Assembly (NCBI RefSeq): GCF_033100135.1 | Contig: NZ_CP136920.1 | Coordinates: 2,413,001 to 2,477,000 of the forward strand | DNA: 64,000 bases | Direction of reading: 5' to 3' | Origin: Rubellicoccus peritrichatus | GTDB taxonomy: Bacteria; Verrucomicrobiota; Verrucomicrobiia; Opitutales; Cerasicoccaceae | Shown here: in pieces, positions 26,314-35,636 of the stretch | How positions within the stretch are numbered: position 1 is the first letter of the stretch | How the letters are laid out: every line of letters begins with the position of its first letter | Notes under the pieces: generated by a model | The model's input: the letters and a program-made list of their open reading frames with translations, nothing else | Database searches by the model: none | Told to the model about the DNA's origin: nothing | Program-made: the position numbers and the translations under genes

Positions 26314-28809
26314 ATGAAAACACTCCAATTCGCAGTTCTTTGGTTTCTCCTACCACTATCTTCCGTAGTGCTTATTGCGGGACAGGATATTGATAGTATG
26401 ACGAGCGCAAAGCAGAAGGCATTGGATGAATTCCGAAATACTTTAAAAGAAAGATCCTTTAGGACCAGTAATTTGAAAAATGCGGAAGATGTTAACCGAT
26501 GCATTGAGCTGCTGGATGCAGATGGCTATTTCTCCGATCTCCGCTATTTGAATGACCAATGGGATCAATTGAACACGCCATATGTCAGCACTCAGAATGA
26601 GTTAAGCAAGCCTTTGCAAAAAGCCTTTACCCGGCTTTGGAAAATAGCGGAATTATACCGTAACGAGAAACTACCTGAGGGAGATGCTATTGATTTACGA
26701 AATCGCGTTTTCAAAGGGTTTTCGAATTACATGCAGTTTGAACGGGATAGGCCTCTCGATACTGGACGTTTTCATGCGTCATGTTTTGCGATGCCTCGTG
26801 CGGGGAGTAATGCTTACTTTTGTTTTTTCGATGTTATGGAAGGGATCGAAAACGGTGAAATCACTGACTCTGTATTGGTTGAGGGCCGTCAGGCTATGAT
26901 AGATCTTGGGTGTCAGGCGTGGACGATACCGGCCCGCAATGACGCGACCGACTCCGATGTTGTTTCAGTGGATCGTTTTCGTAAGCATGTTTGGTGGGTA
27001 GGTGGTAACGGTTTAGCCTATCGCAATCTTTCCGAAAGTGCTGCCACCAAGAATTCCGTGGAGATGATGGATGTGATTGCCGAGGTAGCTCAAAAAGGAA
27101 TTTCAGCGGTGAGTCAGACGACTTACGATGATGCTTTCTGGACCGAGGGTATGACAGCAGATGGAGCAGGGTGGGGGCATGGAATGCAATGTCTGGTTTG
27201 GGGATATCCTATTCATGGAACTTCAGCTGCCTTAGATCGGTTAAAGGTTTTTAGAGGAACACCTTGGGCGCAGAAACTAAGTGAAGAGAACGTTAGTTGG
27301 CTTCTGAATTTGTTAAGAGGGTCGTCGTTTTTGTATCATCGAGGTATTGCGCCTCCGTGTCTCGGAAGAGGGTCGATGCAATGGGAAGATCTTGAGCGGA
27401 AAGAGATTCCCTCCGCTCGAATTGCGAAGGGCTTATTGGCGGACTGGAGTGATTCATTTTCGCCGGAAGAGCTGGCCGAGCTAAAGCAATTCTGTGCTGA
27501 GGCTGAATCTTTGAATATTCTGATGAGTGGATATCCGGATGGTAACTACCATGGGACTCGTTACTTTTTCAATAACGACAATTTCGTCAAAAAGAATGAA
27601 GACTATTATTCTATAATCAGTATGGCGTCAGTGCGATGCGATGGAATTGAAAGTGCACATGTCATGGCTGATATGTTCAACTTCTACACCTGTGATGGAA
27701 TGACTTTCTTCCAAAGAACAGGAGAGGAGTATAAACTGGCTGTCGGTGCCTGGAATCTGACTGCGATTCCAGGTGTGACCAGTAGGCAGGTTGATGCGTT
27801 GCATCCTATTACAAACTGGCGCGGCTTCTGTTCGAAGCGTAACTTTGCAGCAGGTGCGACTGATGGCGGTGACTACGCAGTGACAGGCTTTATTTTTGAA
27901 AAAATGAATGCATCCGCAAAAAAGGATGTTAACGACAAATCTGGATTGAACGAGAAAAACAAGGACATTTATGGTGTTTTGGCTCACAAAGGTTATTTTT
28001 GGTTTGGAGATGTCTTGCTGGTATTGGGAAGTGGAGTAACCGATTTGGACGGCAGTATTGAGAGGCCTATTTGGACTACTATTGAGCAAACCATAGTAAG
28101 AGGTGAAAATCGAATTGCTGAGCAAAGTATGGAAGTCGCTGCACTGTCTGAACCAGTTGTCTATGAAATCGAAGATAGGGGAGAGCTGCAGTGGGTTACG
28201 AATAACGGTTTTGGCTATGCAGTGATTCCGGAATACACGACAGGTAGCGTTTTCGCTTCGTTTCAAAAAAGAGAAACCCAGTGGGATGAAATCAATTTTC
28301 AGAATCGTTCTATTGAGAGTGAACCTGAGGAGCTTGATATATTTCAAATGTGGATTGATCATGGGAATCATCCGCAGAATGATACATACGCATATTATGT
28401 GAGTTGCTCGGGAGAAACGGTGACCGATCTTCCAGTAGTCCTTAGTAATAGCACGGACTTGCAGGCAGCTGTCAGTAGTGATGGCAATGTTATTGAAGCG
28501 CTCTTTTATTCTGCAGATGAGAAATTGATGTGGGGTGACAATAGTATAAAAGTATCTTCAGAGTGTGCTTTGATGGTTAAGTCCGATCATGGGGCATATT
28601 CGTTTACTGTTTGTGATGCTAAAATGGACGTCAACCTGGATGAATTGATTATTCAAACAGATTTGGATATCACTGGTGAAAATGTTGAGGTTTTGAACGG
28701 AAAAAATATTCTAACGATCGATCTGCCTCGTGAACCATTTAGAGGTAAACCAGTGACAGTTGTTTGTAGTAAACGGAGTAATCACCAGGCAGCTCTCGAG
28801 GATTATTGA
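26314..28809 (+). CDS. PL8 polysaccharide lyase, chondroitinase AC/hyaluronate-lyase-like
   Basis: 831 residues with a signal peptide (FAVLWFLLPLSSVVLIAG). The toroid domain contains ADGAGWGHGMQCLVWGYP, with His289 and Tyr298; their nine-residue spacing equals that of His225 and Tyr234 in Flavobacterium heparinum chondroitinase AC. NYHGTRYFFNNDNFV and WNLTAIPGVTSRQ mark the transition to the beta-sandwich, which includes KGYFWFGDVLLVLGSGV and TTIEQT. It belongs to PL8 but differs in architecture from the upstream ABC-like enzyme, lacking the extra N-terminal domain. Together they would give complementary action on one glycosaminoglycan-like polymer. In the same run as the sulfatase. Confidence 0.85.
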   Translation: MKTLQFAVLWFLLPLSSVVLIAGQDIDSMTSAKQKALDEFRNTLKERSFRTSNLKNAEDVNRCIELLDADGYFSDLRYLNDQWDQLNTPYVSTQNELSKPLQKAFTRLWKIAELYRNEKLPEGDAIDLRNRVFKGFSNYMQFERDRPLDTGRFHASCFAMPRAGSNAYFCFFDVMEGIENGEITDSVLVEGRQAMIDLGCQAWTIPARNDATDSDVVSVDRFRKHVWWVGGNGLAYRNLSESAATKNSVEMMDVIAEVAQKGISAVSQTTYDDAFWTEGMTADGAGWGHGMQCLVWGYPIHGTSAALDRLKVFRGTPWAQKLSEENVSWLLNLLRGSSFLYHRGIAPPCLGRGSMQWEDLERKEIPSARIAKGLLADWSDSFSPEELAELKQFCAEAESLNILMSGYPDGNYHGTRYFFNNDNFVKKNEDYYSIISMASVRCDGIESAHVMADMFNFYTCDGMTFFQRTGEEYKLAVGAWNLTAIPGVTSRQVDALHPITNWRGFCSKRNFAAGATDGGDYAVTGFIFEKMNASAKKDVNDKSGLNEKNKDIYGVLAHKGYFWFGDVLLVLGSGVTDLDGSIERPIWTTIEQTIVRGENRIAEQSMEVAALSEPVVYEIEDRGELQWVTNNGFGYAVIPEYTTGSVFASFQKRETQWDEINFQNRSIESEPEELDIFQMWIDHGNHPQNDTYAYYVSCSGETVTDLPVVLSNSTDLQAAVSSDGNVIEALFYSADEKLMWGDNSIKVSSECALMVKSDHGAYSFTVCDAKMDVNLDELIIQTDLDITGENVEVLNGKNILTIDLPREPFRGKPVTVVCSKRSNHQAALEDY

Positions 28810-28853
28810 ATAATTCAAAGGCAATAAACAGAATTTAAATAGACTAGAACATC

Positions 28854-30248
28854 ATGAAATCATTATTAGTAATTATTGGCATCGTATTTTTTACTTTCGT
28901 GAATCTTTATGCAAAAAATCAGCCCAACATCGTCATATTACTGGCTGATGATTTAGGTTGGGCAGATGTTGGATTTCATAACAGTATTATTCGAACTCCG
29001 CATATGGACTCCCTTGCCAGGCAAGGCGTTATTCTCGACAACTTTTATGTCCAGCCGACATGCACGCCTACAAGAATCGCATTGATGACCGGGCGTTACC
29101 CATTTCGGACGGGAGGGCACATTTGTGTTTTGCGAGCGCATCACAAACACGGTTTACCTCTTGATGAGCGTTTGCTTTCCGAGGAGATGCAGGATGCTGG
29201 TTATACAACCGCTATCACGGGTAAGTGGCATCTCGGTCTTGCCAGAAGAGCGTATTGGCCCAAGTCACGTGGCTTTGATATCCAGTACGGACATTTGGGT
29301 GGCGCTATTGATTACTTTACACACGAGGGCTATGGTACTTTGGATTGGGTGGATAACGACGATGTTTCTATTCACGAGGAGGGTTATGCCACTGATCTGA
29401 TTGGAACCAAGGCGTCCGAAATTATTCTTGAGCATGATTTCACAAAGAAACCACTTTTTCTCTATGTGCCATTCAATGCACCGCATAGTCCTATTCAGGC
29501 AAAGCCCGAGGATATTAAAGCTTACTCGAATATAGAAAACAAACGCCGTCGTACCTATGCGGCCATGGTTACTTCAATGGATGAGCAGATCGGCAACATC
29601 GCCAAAGCCTTGAAAGAAAAAGGAGTCTTCGATAACACCTTGATCTTCTTTTCATCTGACAACGGTGGCCATACTGACGGAGCAAGTAATAAGCCATTGA
29701 GGAGGCACAAAGGAACGCTTTATGAAGGTGGTGTCCGAGTACCTGCATTCATTGTCTGGCCTGATGAATTAAAAGCCGGACAAACCTTTGATGAGCCGCT
29801 TCATATCGTTGATCTGTTCCCAACCTTGGTTGATTTGGCAGGAGGGAATACAGATAAAGGGAAGCCTCTGGATGGCATTGATTTTTGGCCTGCACTTGCG
29901 AAGGAGGATTCACTGCCTAAGCGTGACATACTTCATAATGTCATGGATGCCAGTGGTCGTGGAAGTATCCGAAGTGGGGATTGGAAGTTGATTGTTAGCA
30001 GGGCGACCGACAAGAGAACAAAAGATGCCGTTCCGCTTGGAAACCCGAAATTGGTGGCAGAACTTTTCAATATAAAGAAGGATCCCTACGAACAGACAAA
30101 TTTAGCGGCGGAACATCCGGAGATTGTTAATGAACTCTGGGCAAAGCTGAAAAGTTATGGCCCTGAAATTGGTGATGCCGGGCCTTATTGCCAGAAAGCT
30201 CCAGAGGGTTGGAAAGCACCTGCAGACTGGTCGCAAATTCCTCAGTAG
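28854..30248 (+). CDS. Formylglycine-dependent sulfatase (S1 family)
   Basis: A signal peptide (LLVIIGIVFFTFVNLYA) is followed by the sulfatase N-terminus NIVILLADDLGWADVGF, whose Asp pair binds calcium. Cys70 in CTPTR is the residue oxidised to formylglycine by an FGE-type maturase. ITGKWHLG and FSSDNGGH complete the active-site set. 464 residues, a usual size. It resembles the arylsulfatase B/N-acetylgalactosamine-4-sulfatase group by general pattern, which fits the chondroitinase neighbours, but positional specificity cannot be decided by eye. Last gene of the rightward run; two hairpins follow. No maturase gene is in the window. Confidence 0.93.
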   Translation: MKSLLVIIGIVFFTFVNLYAKNQPNIVILLADDLGWADVGFHNSIIRTPHMDSLARQGVILDNFYVQPTCTPTRIALMTGRYPFRTGGHICVLRAHHKHGLPLDERLLSEEMQDAGYTTAITGKWHLGLARRAYWPKSRGFDIQYGHLGGAIDYFTHEGYGTLDWVDNDDVSIHEEGYATDLIGTKASEIILEHDFTKKPLFLYVPFNAPHSPIQAKPEDIKAYSNIENKRRRTYAAMVTSMDEQIGNIAKALKEKGVFDNTLIFFSSDNGGHTDGASNKPLRRHKGTLYEGGVRVPAFIVWPDELKAGQTFDEPLHIVDLFPTLVDLAGGNTDKGKPLDGIDFWPALAKEDSLPKRDILHNVMDASGRGSIRSGDWKLIVSRATDKRTKDAVPLGNPKLVAELFNIKKDPYEQTNLAAEHPEIVNELWAKLKSYGPEIGDAGPYCQKAPEGWKAPADWSQIPQ

Positions 30249-30305
30249 CTTTTTCAGAATGCAGCTTGGGATTTCAGTTTCAATTCTCTATTATTATGTA
30301 AAATA

Positions 30306-30353
30306 CAATGGGCCATATTAACGGCCCATTGGTCGCTCTCATACTTGAGCGAC
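30306..30353. terminator. Two adjacent hairpins between convergent genes
   Basis: The first stem, CAATGGGCC/GGCCCATTG (30306-30314 with 30323-30331), is nine bases with an 8-base AT loop. The second, GTCGCTC/GAGCGAC (30332-30338 with 30347-30353), is seven bases with an 8-base loop. They lie between the sulfatase and the convergent PhyH gene and could stop transcription from both sides. Confidence 0.65.
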
Positions 30354-30379
30354 AGAGATGAAACTATGGCTCTAAGATT

Positions 30380-31081
30380 TTAACTCGCTTTGGCAACATT
30401 CACGCTCACGCCCGAAGCGACTAATGAGTTTTTCCAAATTGGTGAATCATCAACAACGGAGCCGTCGCGATAGGTGGAAATGAATGACCATCGATCAGCG
30501 CCATCCGTATTTTCGAAAGATGCGTGAAGCGTAAGGTCATGAAAAATGACAACATCACCCGGATCGACTTCGAGTGCTTTAGACTCAAAGTTCTCAAGCT
30601 TTGACTCATCTATCCTGTGGTCGAAACCGATTTTTTCCTTAACGCTGTCCGCTTCAATCACTCGGCCATGACTGCCTGGTATGATTTTCAGACATCCATT
30701 AGTCATTGTTGCCTTATCAAGTGCAATCCAGACAGATACTTTGTGGCTTCCTTTCCAGTAGGCCCAATCCTGATGCCATGGAGAACCGAAACGGGTACTG
30801 CTGTTTTTGAAGACAGGTTTGACGCTGAGAAATTCAATATTGGGTCCGATCACCTCTTTCAGGATGTTGATGATTTTGGGCTCAGTCATCTTCTCCGTGA
30901 AAAAAGCATCGAGGTCATCGACCATCCAGACACTGACGCCTGATGGATCGTTGGCCCAACCTTTTTCCTCAAGGCGTTTGACGATGCGGGTTTTCCAATC
31001 TTCCATCTCCAAGGCGCTGTATAGGCCCTTGGCAATGATGTATCCATCATTCTGGTACTGTTCTGCGATTGAGCTGCTCAT
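30380..31081 (-). CDS. Phytanoyl-CoA dioxygenase (PhyH) family protein
   Basis: A Fe(II)/2-oxoglutarate oxygenase with the expected metal triad His103-x-Asp105 (in SPWHQDWAYW) and His186 (in HDLTLHAS), and Arg197 as likely 2-oxoglutarate contact. GCLKIIPGSHG (129-139) is a family hallmark. 233 residues, no signal peptide. Members hydroxylate diverse small molecules, and substrates in bacteria are mostly unknown. It is convergent with the sulfatase gene and divergent from LemA, so it is not obviously part of either unit. Confidence 0.88.
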   Translation of the reverse strand: MSSSIAEQYQNDGYIIAKGLYSALEMEDWKTRIVKRLEEKGWANDPSGVSVWMVDDLDAFFTEKMTEPKIINILKEVIGPNIEFLSVKPVFKNSSTRFGSPWHQDWAYWKGSHKVSVWIALDKATMTNGCLKIIPGSHGRVIEADSVKEKIGFDHRIDESKLENFESKALEVDPGDVVIFHDLTLHASFENTDGADRWSFISTYRDGSVVDDSPIWKNSLVASGVSVNVAKAS

Positions 31082-31290
31082 GAGAGATTCCTTCGGCTGT
31101 TTTTAAATGAATTTCCTGATTCGTGTTGAGTTGATTTACTTGGAGATTTTTATCACTCCTAATGAAATTCATAACGTTATGATTTCTTGTTTTTAATGAA
31201 ATTTCAAGTTTTTTGTTCATCCAAAATTGTCCTAATTTCGGGTCACTTTTGCTTCACATTACTCAATTTGTTCCTAATCTTCGTCTTATT

Positions 31291-31890
31291 ATGAGCGCCG
31301 GAATTATCATTCTCATCATCATTGGAGTTTTTGTCGTCGTCGGCATATTCTTAGTGGTTGGTATCTACAACAAACTAGTTGCCTTGCGTAACCGGTTTAA
31401 AAACGCCTTCTCTCAGATCGATGTGCAGTTGAAAAGACGGCACGATTTAATTCCCAATCTAGTGGAAACCGCCAAAGGCTATATCAAGCATGAGCGCGAA
31501 ACACTGGAAGCCGTTATTCAGGCTCGAAATGCCGCATCTTCTGCTCAGGAGAAAGCATCAGCGAATCCCGGTGATCCCAGTGTTATGCAAGCGCTTGCAG
31601 GGGCCGAAGGTATGCTGACTGGGGCAATGGGGCGCTTTTTTGCTTTATCTGAAGCGTATCCTGACCTAAAGGCCAACCAGAATATGATGCAGCTATCGGA
31701 AGAGTTAACCTCGACGGAAAACAAAGTGGCTTTTTCGCGGCAGGCTTACAATGACTCGGTCATGGTTTACAATACGGCTCGCGAAACTTTTCCAGCGGTC
31801 ATTTTCTCAGGAATGTTTGGCTTTAATGCCGCAGCACTCTTTGAGATTGAGAATCCAGCGGAGAAGGAAGCCCCTAAAGTCCAATTCTGA
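31291..31890 (+). CDS. lemA: LemA family membrane protein
   Basis: An N-terminal transmembrane helix (IIILIIIGVFVVVGIFLVVG) leads into the LemA helical domain: YNKLVALRNRFKNAFSQIDV, then QLKRRHDLIPNLVETAKGY. The C-terminal NTARETFPAVIFSGMFGF is the family's typical end. 199 residues from the ATG at 31291. A TTG at 31213 is open but would add an unlikely leader. LemA proteins often stand beside M48 proteases of the HtpX type, as here (50-base gap), and are thought to act at the membrane with them; the mechanism is unknown. Confidence 0.92.
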   Translation: MSAGIIILIIIGVFVVVGIFLVVGIYNKLVALRNRFKNAFSQIDVQLKRRHDLIPNLVETAKGYIKHERETLEAVIQARNAASSAQEKASANPGDPSVMQALAGAEGMLTGAMGRFFALSEAYPDLKANQNMMQLSEELTSTENKVAFSRQAYNDSVMVYNTARETFPAVIFSGMFGFNAAALFEIENPAEKEAPKVQF

Positions 31891-31940
31891 TTATTTAAGC
31901 CCGCCTTTCATCGAAAAGAGTTTACGGCTGTTTTCATCTT

Positions 31941-33845
31941 ATGGATTTTTTCTCTGCTCAGGATGCTGCGCGTGGTAAGACCAAGGTGCTGATCATTTAT
32001 TTTGTCCTGGCTGTCCTGGGAATTATTGCCGGCCTGTATCTGGCTTATGTTATTATTTTTGGCTTTGGAGTGAATTCACAAAGCCAGGAACCTCAGCCAA
32101 TCGAATTTTGGCAGCCCGATGTTCTCGCAGCGATTGCAGGAATTGTTGTTTTGGTGGTTGGTTTGTCGAGTCTATCGAAGACATTGTCCTTGCGTTCAGG
32201 TGGTGGCGTTGTTGCTCGGAGCGTTGGAGGAGTTCAGGTTGAGCCCGGCACTACGGATGCATCCGAGCGTAAACTCCTCAATGTTGTTGAAGAGATGGCA
32301 ATCGCTTCAGGTGTTCCCACTCCAGAGGTTTATATACTCCCAGGAGAACAGGGGATTAATGCTTTTGCTGCAGGCTTTACGATTGATGATGCAGCTGTTG
32401 CGGTGACACGTGGGTGCGTAGATCAGCTTTCTCGAGACGAATTACAGGGTGTCATTGCCCACGAATTCAGCCACATTCTCAATGGTGACATGCGTCTCAA
32501 CATCAGATTGATGGGGATTATTTTTGGCATTCTCATTATCGCAGTTGTCGGGCGTGGGATTATGCGTTCGGTGTGGTATGGTGCTGGTTCCAGTCGGCGG
32601 AATGATAAAAATGGAGGCGGTGCAATGGCAATTGTCCTCTTTGGGATTGCTGTCATTGCCATTGGTTACATCGGGGTTTTCTTTGGGCGATTGATACAAT
32701 CTGCCGTTTCCAGACAGCGTGAGTTTTTGGCCGACGCTTCGGCGGTTCAGTTCACTCGCAATCCTGATAGTATTTCTGGTGCTTTAAAGAAAATTGGTGG
32801 TGCGGGATCATTGGTTGAGAATCCACACGCCGAGGATACCGCGCATATGTTTTTTGCCAGCGCACTTACCAATCACTTTGGTGGAGCATTCGCTACACAT
32901 CCTCCTCTTGAAGAGCGTATCCGCGCAATCGATCCATCCTGGGATGGTAAATTTGTTAGCACAAAGCGTAAAGCCTCGACTGGTGCTCCTCCCAAGCAGC
33001 GTTCCAGCCACAAGAAGGCGACCCAAGCGGCTGATTTTATCCAAATGGCTGGTGTTATCGGCACCGGTCAACTCGCTTATGCGGAGCAGGCTCGTGAGTC
33101 GATCGAAGGTGCCCTGGGAGAGTCAATACACGCTACTCTTGAAGCCCGCGCTGTAATTTTCGCACTCCTTCTGGATAAGGATCAATCCATGCGTCATCAG
33201 CAGATTCAGTTTCTCGAGAAAGATGCAGGGATGGAGCTCACTGATGCCGTTCGTGCGCTTGCTCCAAAGGTTGATACGCTTGGTCAGGATAAGCGGCTGC
33301 CAACTCTCGATTTGGCACTTCCGTCTTTGGCTGGCTTGAACGAATCACAGTATCGCGACCTGATTCGCCGGATTGATCATATGGTTGAAATGGATGAACG
33401 GGTAACAATTTTTGAGTTTTCCCTTTCGCGCATTGTTAAGCGATATCTTGGGAGGCGCTTTTCTAATGAGAAGAGAGAGCCTGAGTTGACTGCGTTGAAG
33501 CCAATTGCTCCAAAGTTTAGTTGTCTGTTGTCCGCTGTTATTTACGCAAGTACCAATGATTCCGGTGTTGCACATTCTCGGTTTGAGCAAGCGATCAAAC
33601 ATGCGCCAGTTTTTCAGCAGTATGCAGCGCAACTCGTGCCTGTTAGCAAAATTGATTTTCCAACGCTTTCTCAGGCTCTCGATGATTTGTCTCGAACAAG
33701 GTTTGGCGTACGGAGTCAGGTTATCGCAGCTTGTGCTGATGCCGCGATTGCAGATGGAGAGATTTCAGTCACTGAGTCGGAGATGCTAAGGGCGATTGCT
33801 GCATCCATTGAGTGTCCATTACCACCTGTTATTGCTCATGCATGA
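31941..33845 (+). CDS. M48 (HtpX-like) membrane metalloprotease with C-terminal extension
   Basis: Two N-terminal membrane helices (VLIIYFVLAVLGIIAGLYLA and VLAAIAGIVVLVVGL) precede an M48 catalytic domain with zinc motif HEFSH (His174, Glu175, His178) in VIAHEFSHILNGDM. Further helices and SRQREFLADASAVQFTRNP, which supplies the third zinc ligand, follow. HtpX-like enzymes degrade misfolded membrane proteins. At 634 residues it is roughly twice the usual HtpX length. The extension ends in a segment (ACADAAIADGEISVTESEML) that looks like the metal-binding start of a TerB-like domain. Paired with LemA and followed by a strong terminator. Confidence 0.9.
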   Translation: MDFFSAQDAARGKTKVLIIYFVLAVLGIIAGLYLAYVIIFGFGVNSQSQEPQPIEFWQPDVLAAIAGIVVLVVGLSSLSKTLSLRSGGGVVARSVGGVQVEPGTTDASERKLLNVVEEMAIASGVPTPEVYILPGEQGINAFAAGFTIDDAAVAVTRGCVDQLSRDELQGVIAHEFSHILNGDMRLNIRLMGIIFGILIIAVVGRGIMRSVWYGAGSSRRNDKNGGGAMAIVLFGIAVIAIGYIGVFFGRLIQSAVSRQREFLADASAVQFTRNPDSISGALKKIGGAGSLVENPHAEDTAHMFFASALTNHFGGAFATHPPLEERIRAIDPSWDGKFVSTKRKASTGAPPKQRSSHKKATQAADFIQMAGVIGTGQLAYAEQARESIEGALGESIHATLEARAVIFALLLDKDQSMRHQQIQFLEKDAGMELTDAVRALAPKVDTLGQDKRLPTLDLALPSLAGLNESQYRDLIRRIDHMVEMDERVTIFEFSLSRIVKRYLGRRFSNEKREPELTALKPIAPKFSCLLSAVIYASTNDSGVAHSRFEQAIKHAPVFQQYAAQLVPVSKIDFPTLSQALDDLSRTRFGVRSQVIAACADAAIADGEISVTESEMLRAIAASIECPLPPVIAHA

Positions 33846-33875
33846 GGCTATCTGATCTTGATCTTTCCATATGAA

Positions 33876-33902
33876 AAAGCCCTGAAAATCTTTCAGGGCT
33901 TT
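33876..33902. terminator. Strong bidirectional terminator between convergent genes
   Basis: A perfect 12-base stem, AAAGCCCTGAAA/TTTCAGGGCTTT, with a 3-base loop. A and T runs on both sides let it serve the protease gene rightwards and the 33917-35491 gene leftwards. Confidence 0.9.
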
Positions 33903-33916
33903 CAAGTAATCGTATA

Positions 33917-35491
33917 TTAGAGAGGACTAACCGGAGGGGGAGGGCGTGGTGCGCCACCTCCATCAGGGACGCCATTATCTCCATCGCCTGTTCCTGTTGG
34001 AGAATCTCCATCTCCGTTGAGGTTGACGCTGTTTTCAAAAAACTCGAAGACTGGGATTCTGGCTAGACGCCGTTTGTCTTCCGGGACATCACCAAAGAGC
34101 CCAATCTCAAAAATGCGAAGCCCGCTGCCTCCTTCCGATCCGGGTGTTGGGGTGAACCGAACTATTAGATAGCGAGTTTCAATGGCTTCGAAATCCGCAC
34201 GGAAACGTCCTTCGGATCCATCGACTTCAAATTCCATGGCATACTTGTTGTTCTCGAAAAAGCTTTCAGGAAGGATAACTCGCTGGACAGTAGGAGCGCC
34301 AAAAATTGATGTTAACGCCAAATATTCGCCCAACCCGCCAGGCAATGTTGCGAGACGCATTGGGTTTTCTAGAATGTTTTGCTGTTCCCAGTTTAAGGCT
34401 GTGTCTTCGTCGAGAGATTCCGAGGTTGATGCAGTCGGTTCATCATCAATGATTTCCATTCCTTCGGGTAGATCATTGGTCATGTAAAAGTCGAAGATGC
34501 CAGGTCCGGATTCAAACAGCATGGATACTCGGTTTACTTCCTGCTGCTCACTCATGTCTATAATAACGACATCCTCCTTACTATCCGGTGGAAATTGATA
34601 ATAGGTTTCAACGTCATCATCGATGAGGTTTTCAGTGCCCGTGGTGTCTTCGGCACTGACGTGAGTGATGCGTGAGCCTCCGTGAAGGGAGCCGAAATTG
34701 AATTTAGTGGTTTCCGAGCTGTCCAGCGATTGAGTTTGAACAGCTTCTGCGTCCTCTCTCGTTCGCGGTAAGCGCGTTTCTGCCAATGTCATGTCTCCAT
34801 AAACTCCGAAAATACCAATGGAACCGGTTTCGAGGATATTGAAGACGACCATGAGGTATTTCGTGTCGACCTCTTCGAATCGTGCTGAGACATAGCCTTC
34901 CTCAGAGAATTCAACCGGCTCCGAGAGAACTTGCCATTCCTCACTGTCTGAGCGAACAAGCGCATTGGCAGAATACATTTGAATACTCCCGACAGCTGTG
35001 AAATTTTTGAAAGTAAAGCGATCGACCAGGTAATAATCATTGAGCTCAATGACATATTTGTAGATGTCGGGCGTTAGTTCCAGTCCTGCGCTTGGGTCAT
35101 CGCCCAGTAAGAGTCCTGCACTTTCGCCGTCGTCAGCATCTCTCCAGTTGAATGGATTTAAAGGACCTTCGTGTGCTGTGTAAAGAACAGCTCCCATATG
35201 CCAACGAGCCAGGTTTTTGGGTTTGTTGAGCAAATCACGCGTCGTGATTGCTGGCACTTCGACGAGTTCGACATCAGCGGGTTTGTCGGTTCGTGATTCC
35301 ACTTTACGTCCACCAGTCACCTGTGTGACCTGACCTGGCTTGCCAGTGCTTGCTTCTGCCGTGGTTTCCGAGTTTTCTGTAACCTCGACAGCTTCTACAA
35401 CAGGCGTTTGATTGGCAACCAGTGTTGAGGGCCCGAAGCTATAGATCAGGTAGCCTAAACTCAGGGTTGCTAAATAATGGTAACGACTCAT
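33917..35491 (-). CDS. Secreted discoidin-like protein of unknown function
   Basis: An N-terminal signal segment (LATLSLGYLIYSFGPSTLVA) is followed by a Thr/Glu-rich linker and at least two beta-sandwich segments. The middle one (SRITHVSAEDTTGTENLIDD, DVETYYQF, DVVIIDMSEQQEVNRVSMLF) has the layout of F5/8 type C (discoidin) domains, which commonly bind carbohydrate. It ends in an Asp/Gly/Pro-rich low-complexity tail. 524 residues. It is divergent from the export operon starting at 35637, so a role in surface polysaccharide or adhesion is suggested but not shown. Confidence 0.6.
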   Translation of the reverse strand: MSRYHYLATLSLGYLIYSFGPSTLVANQTPVVEAVEVTENSETTAEASTGKPGQVTQVTGGRKVESRTDKPADVELVEVPAITTRDLLNKPKNLARWHMGAVLYTAHEGPLNPFNWRDADDGESAGLLLGDDPSAGLELTPDIYKYVIELNDYYLVDRFTFKNFTAVGSIQMYSANALVRSDSEEWQVLSEPVEFSEEGYVSARFEEVDTKYLMVVFNILETGSIGIFGVYGDMTLAETRLPRTREDAEAVQTQSLDSSETTKFNFGSLHGGSRITHVSAEDTTGTENLIDDDVETYYQFPPDSKEDVVIIDMSEQQEVNRVSMLFESGPGIFDFYMTNDLPEGMEIIDDEPTASTSESLDEDTALNWEQQNILENPMRLATLPGGLGEYLALTSIFGAPTVQRVILPESFFENNKYAMEFEVDGSEGRFRADFEAIETRYLIVRFTPTPGSEGGSGLRIFEIGLFGDVPEDKRRLARIPVFEFFENSVNLNGDGDSPTGTGDGDNGVPDGGGAPRPPPPVSPL

Positions 35492-35636
35492 TGTCTGCTT
35501 TTTTTTAATTTAAATGAAAAATCTGATTTAACAAGAGCGGATATATACCGAGAAATGATCTGTTTTTAAGCGCATCATCAATCAATGATTGCATATTGTT
35601 AATGAGTCGCTAGATAGAATTTCTATATAAAATTGA

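Noticed and set aside
35504-35514. TTTAATTTAAA before the discoidin-like gene
   Set aside because: Lacks the outer G and C of the proposed site and lies in a T/A run.
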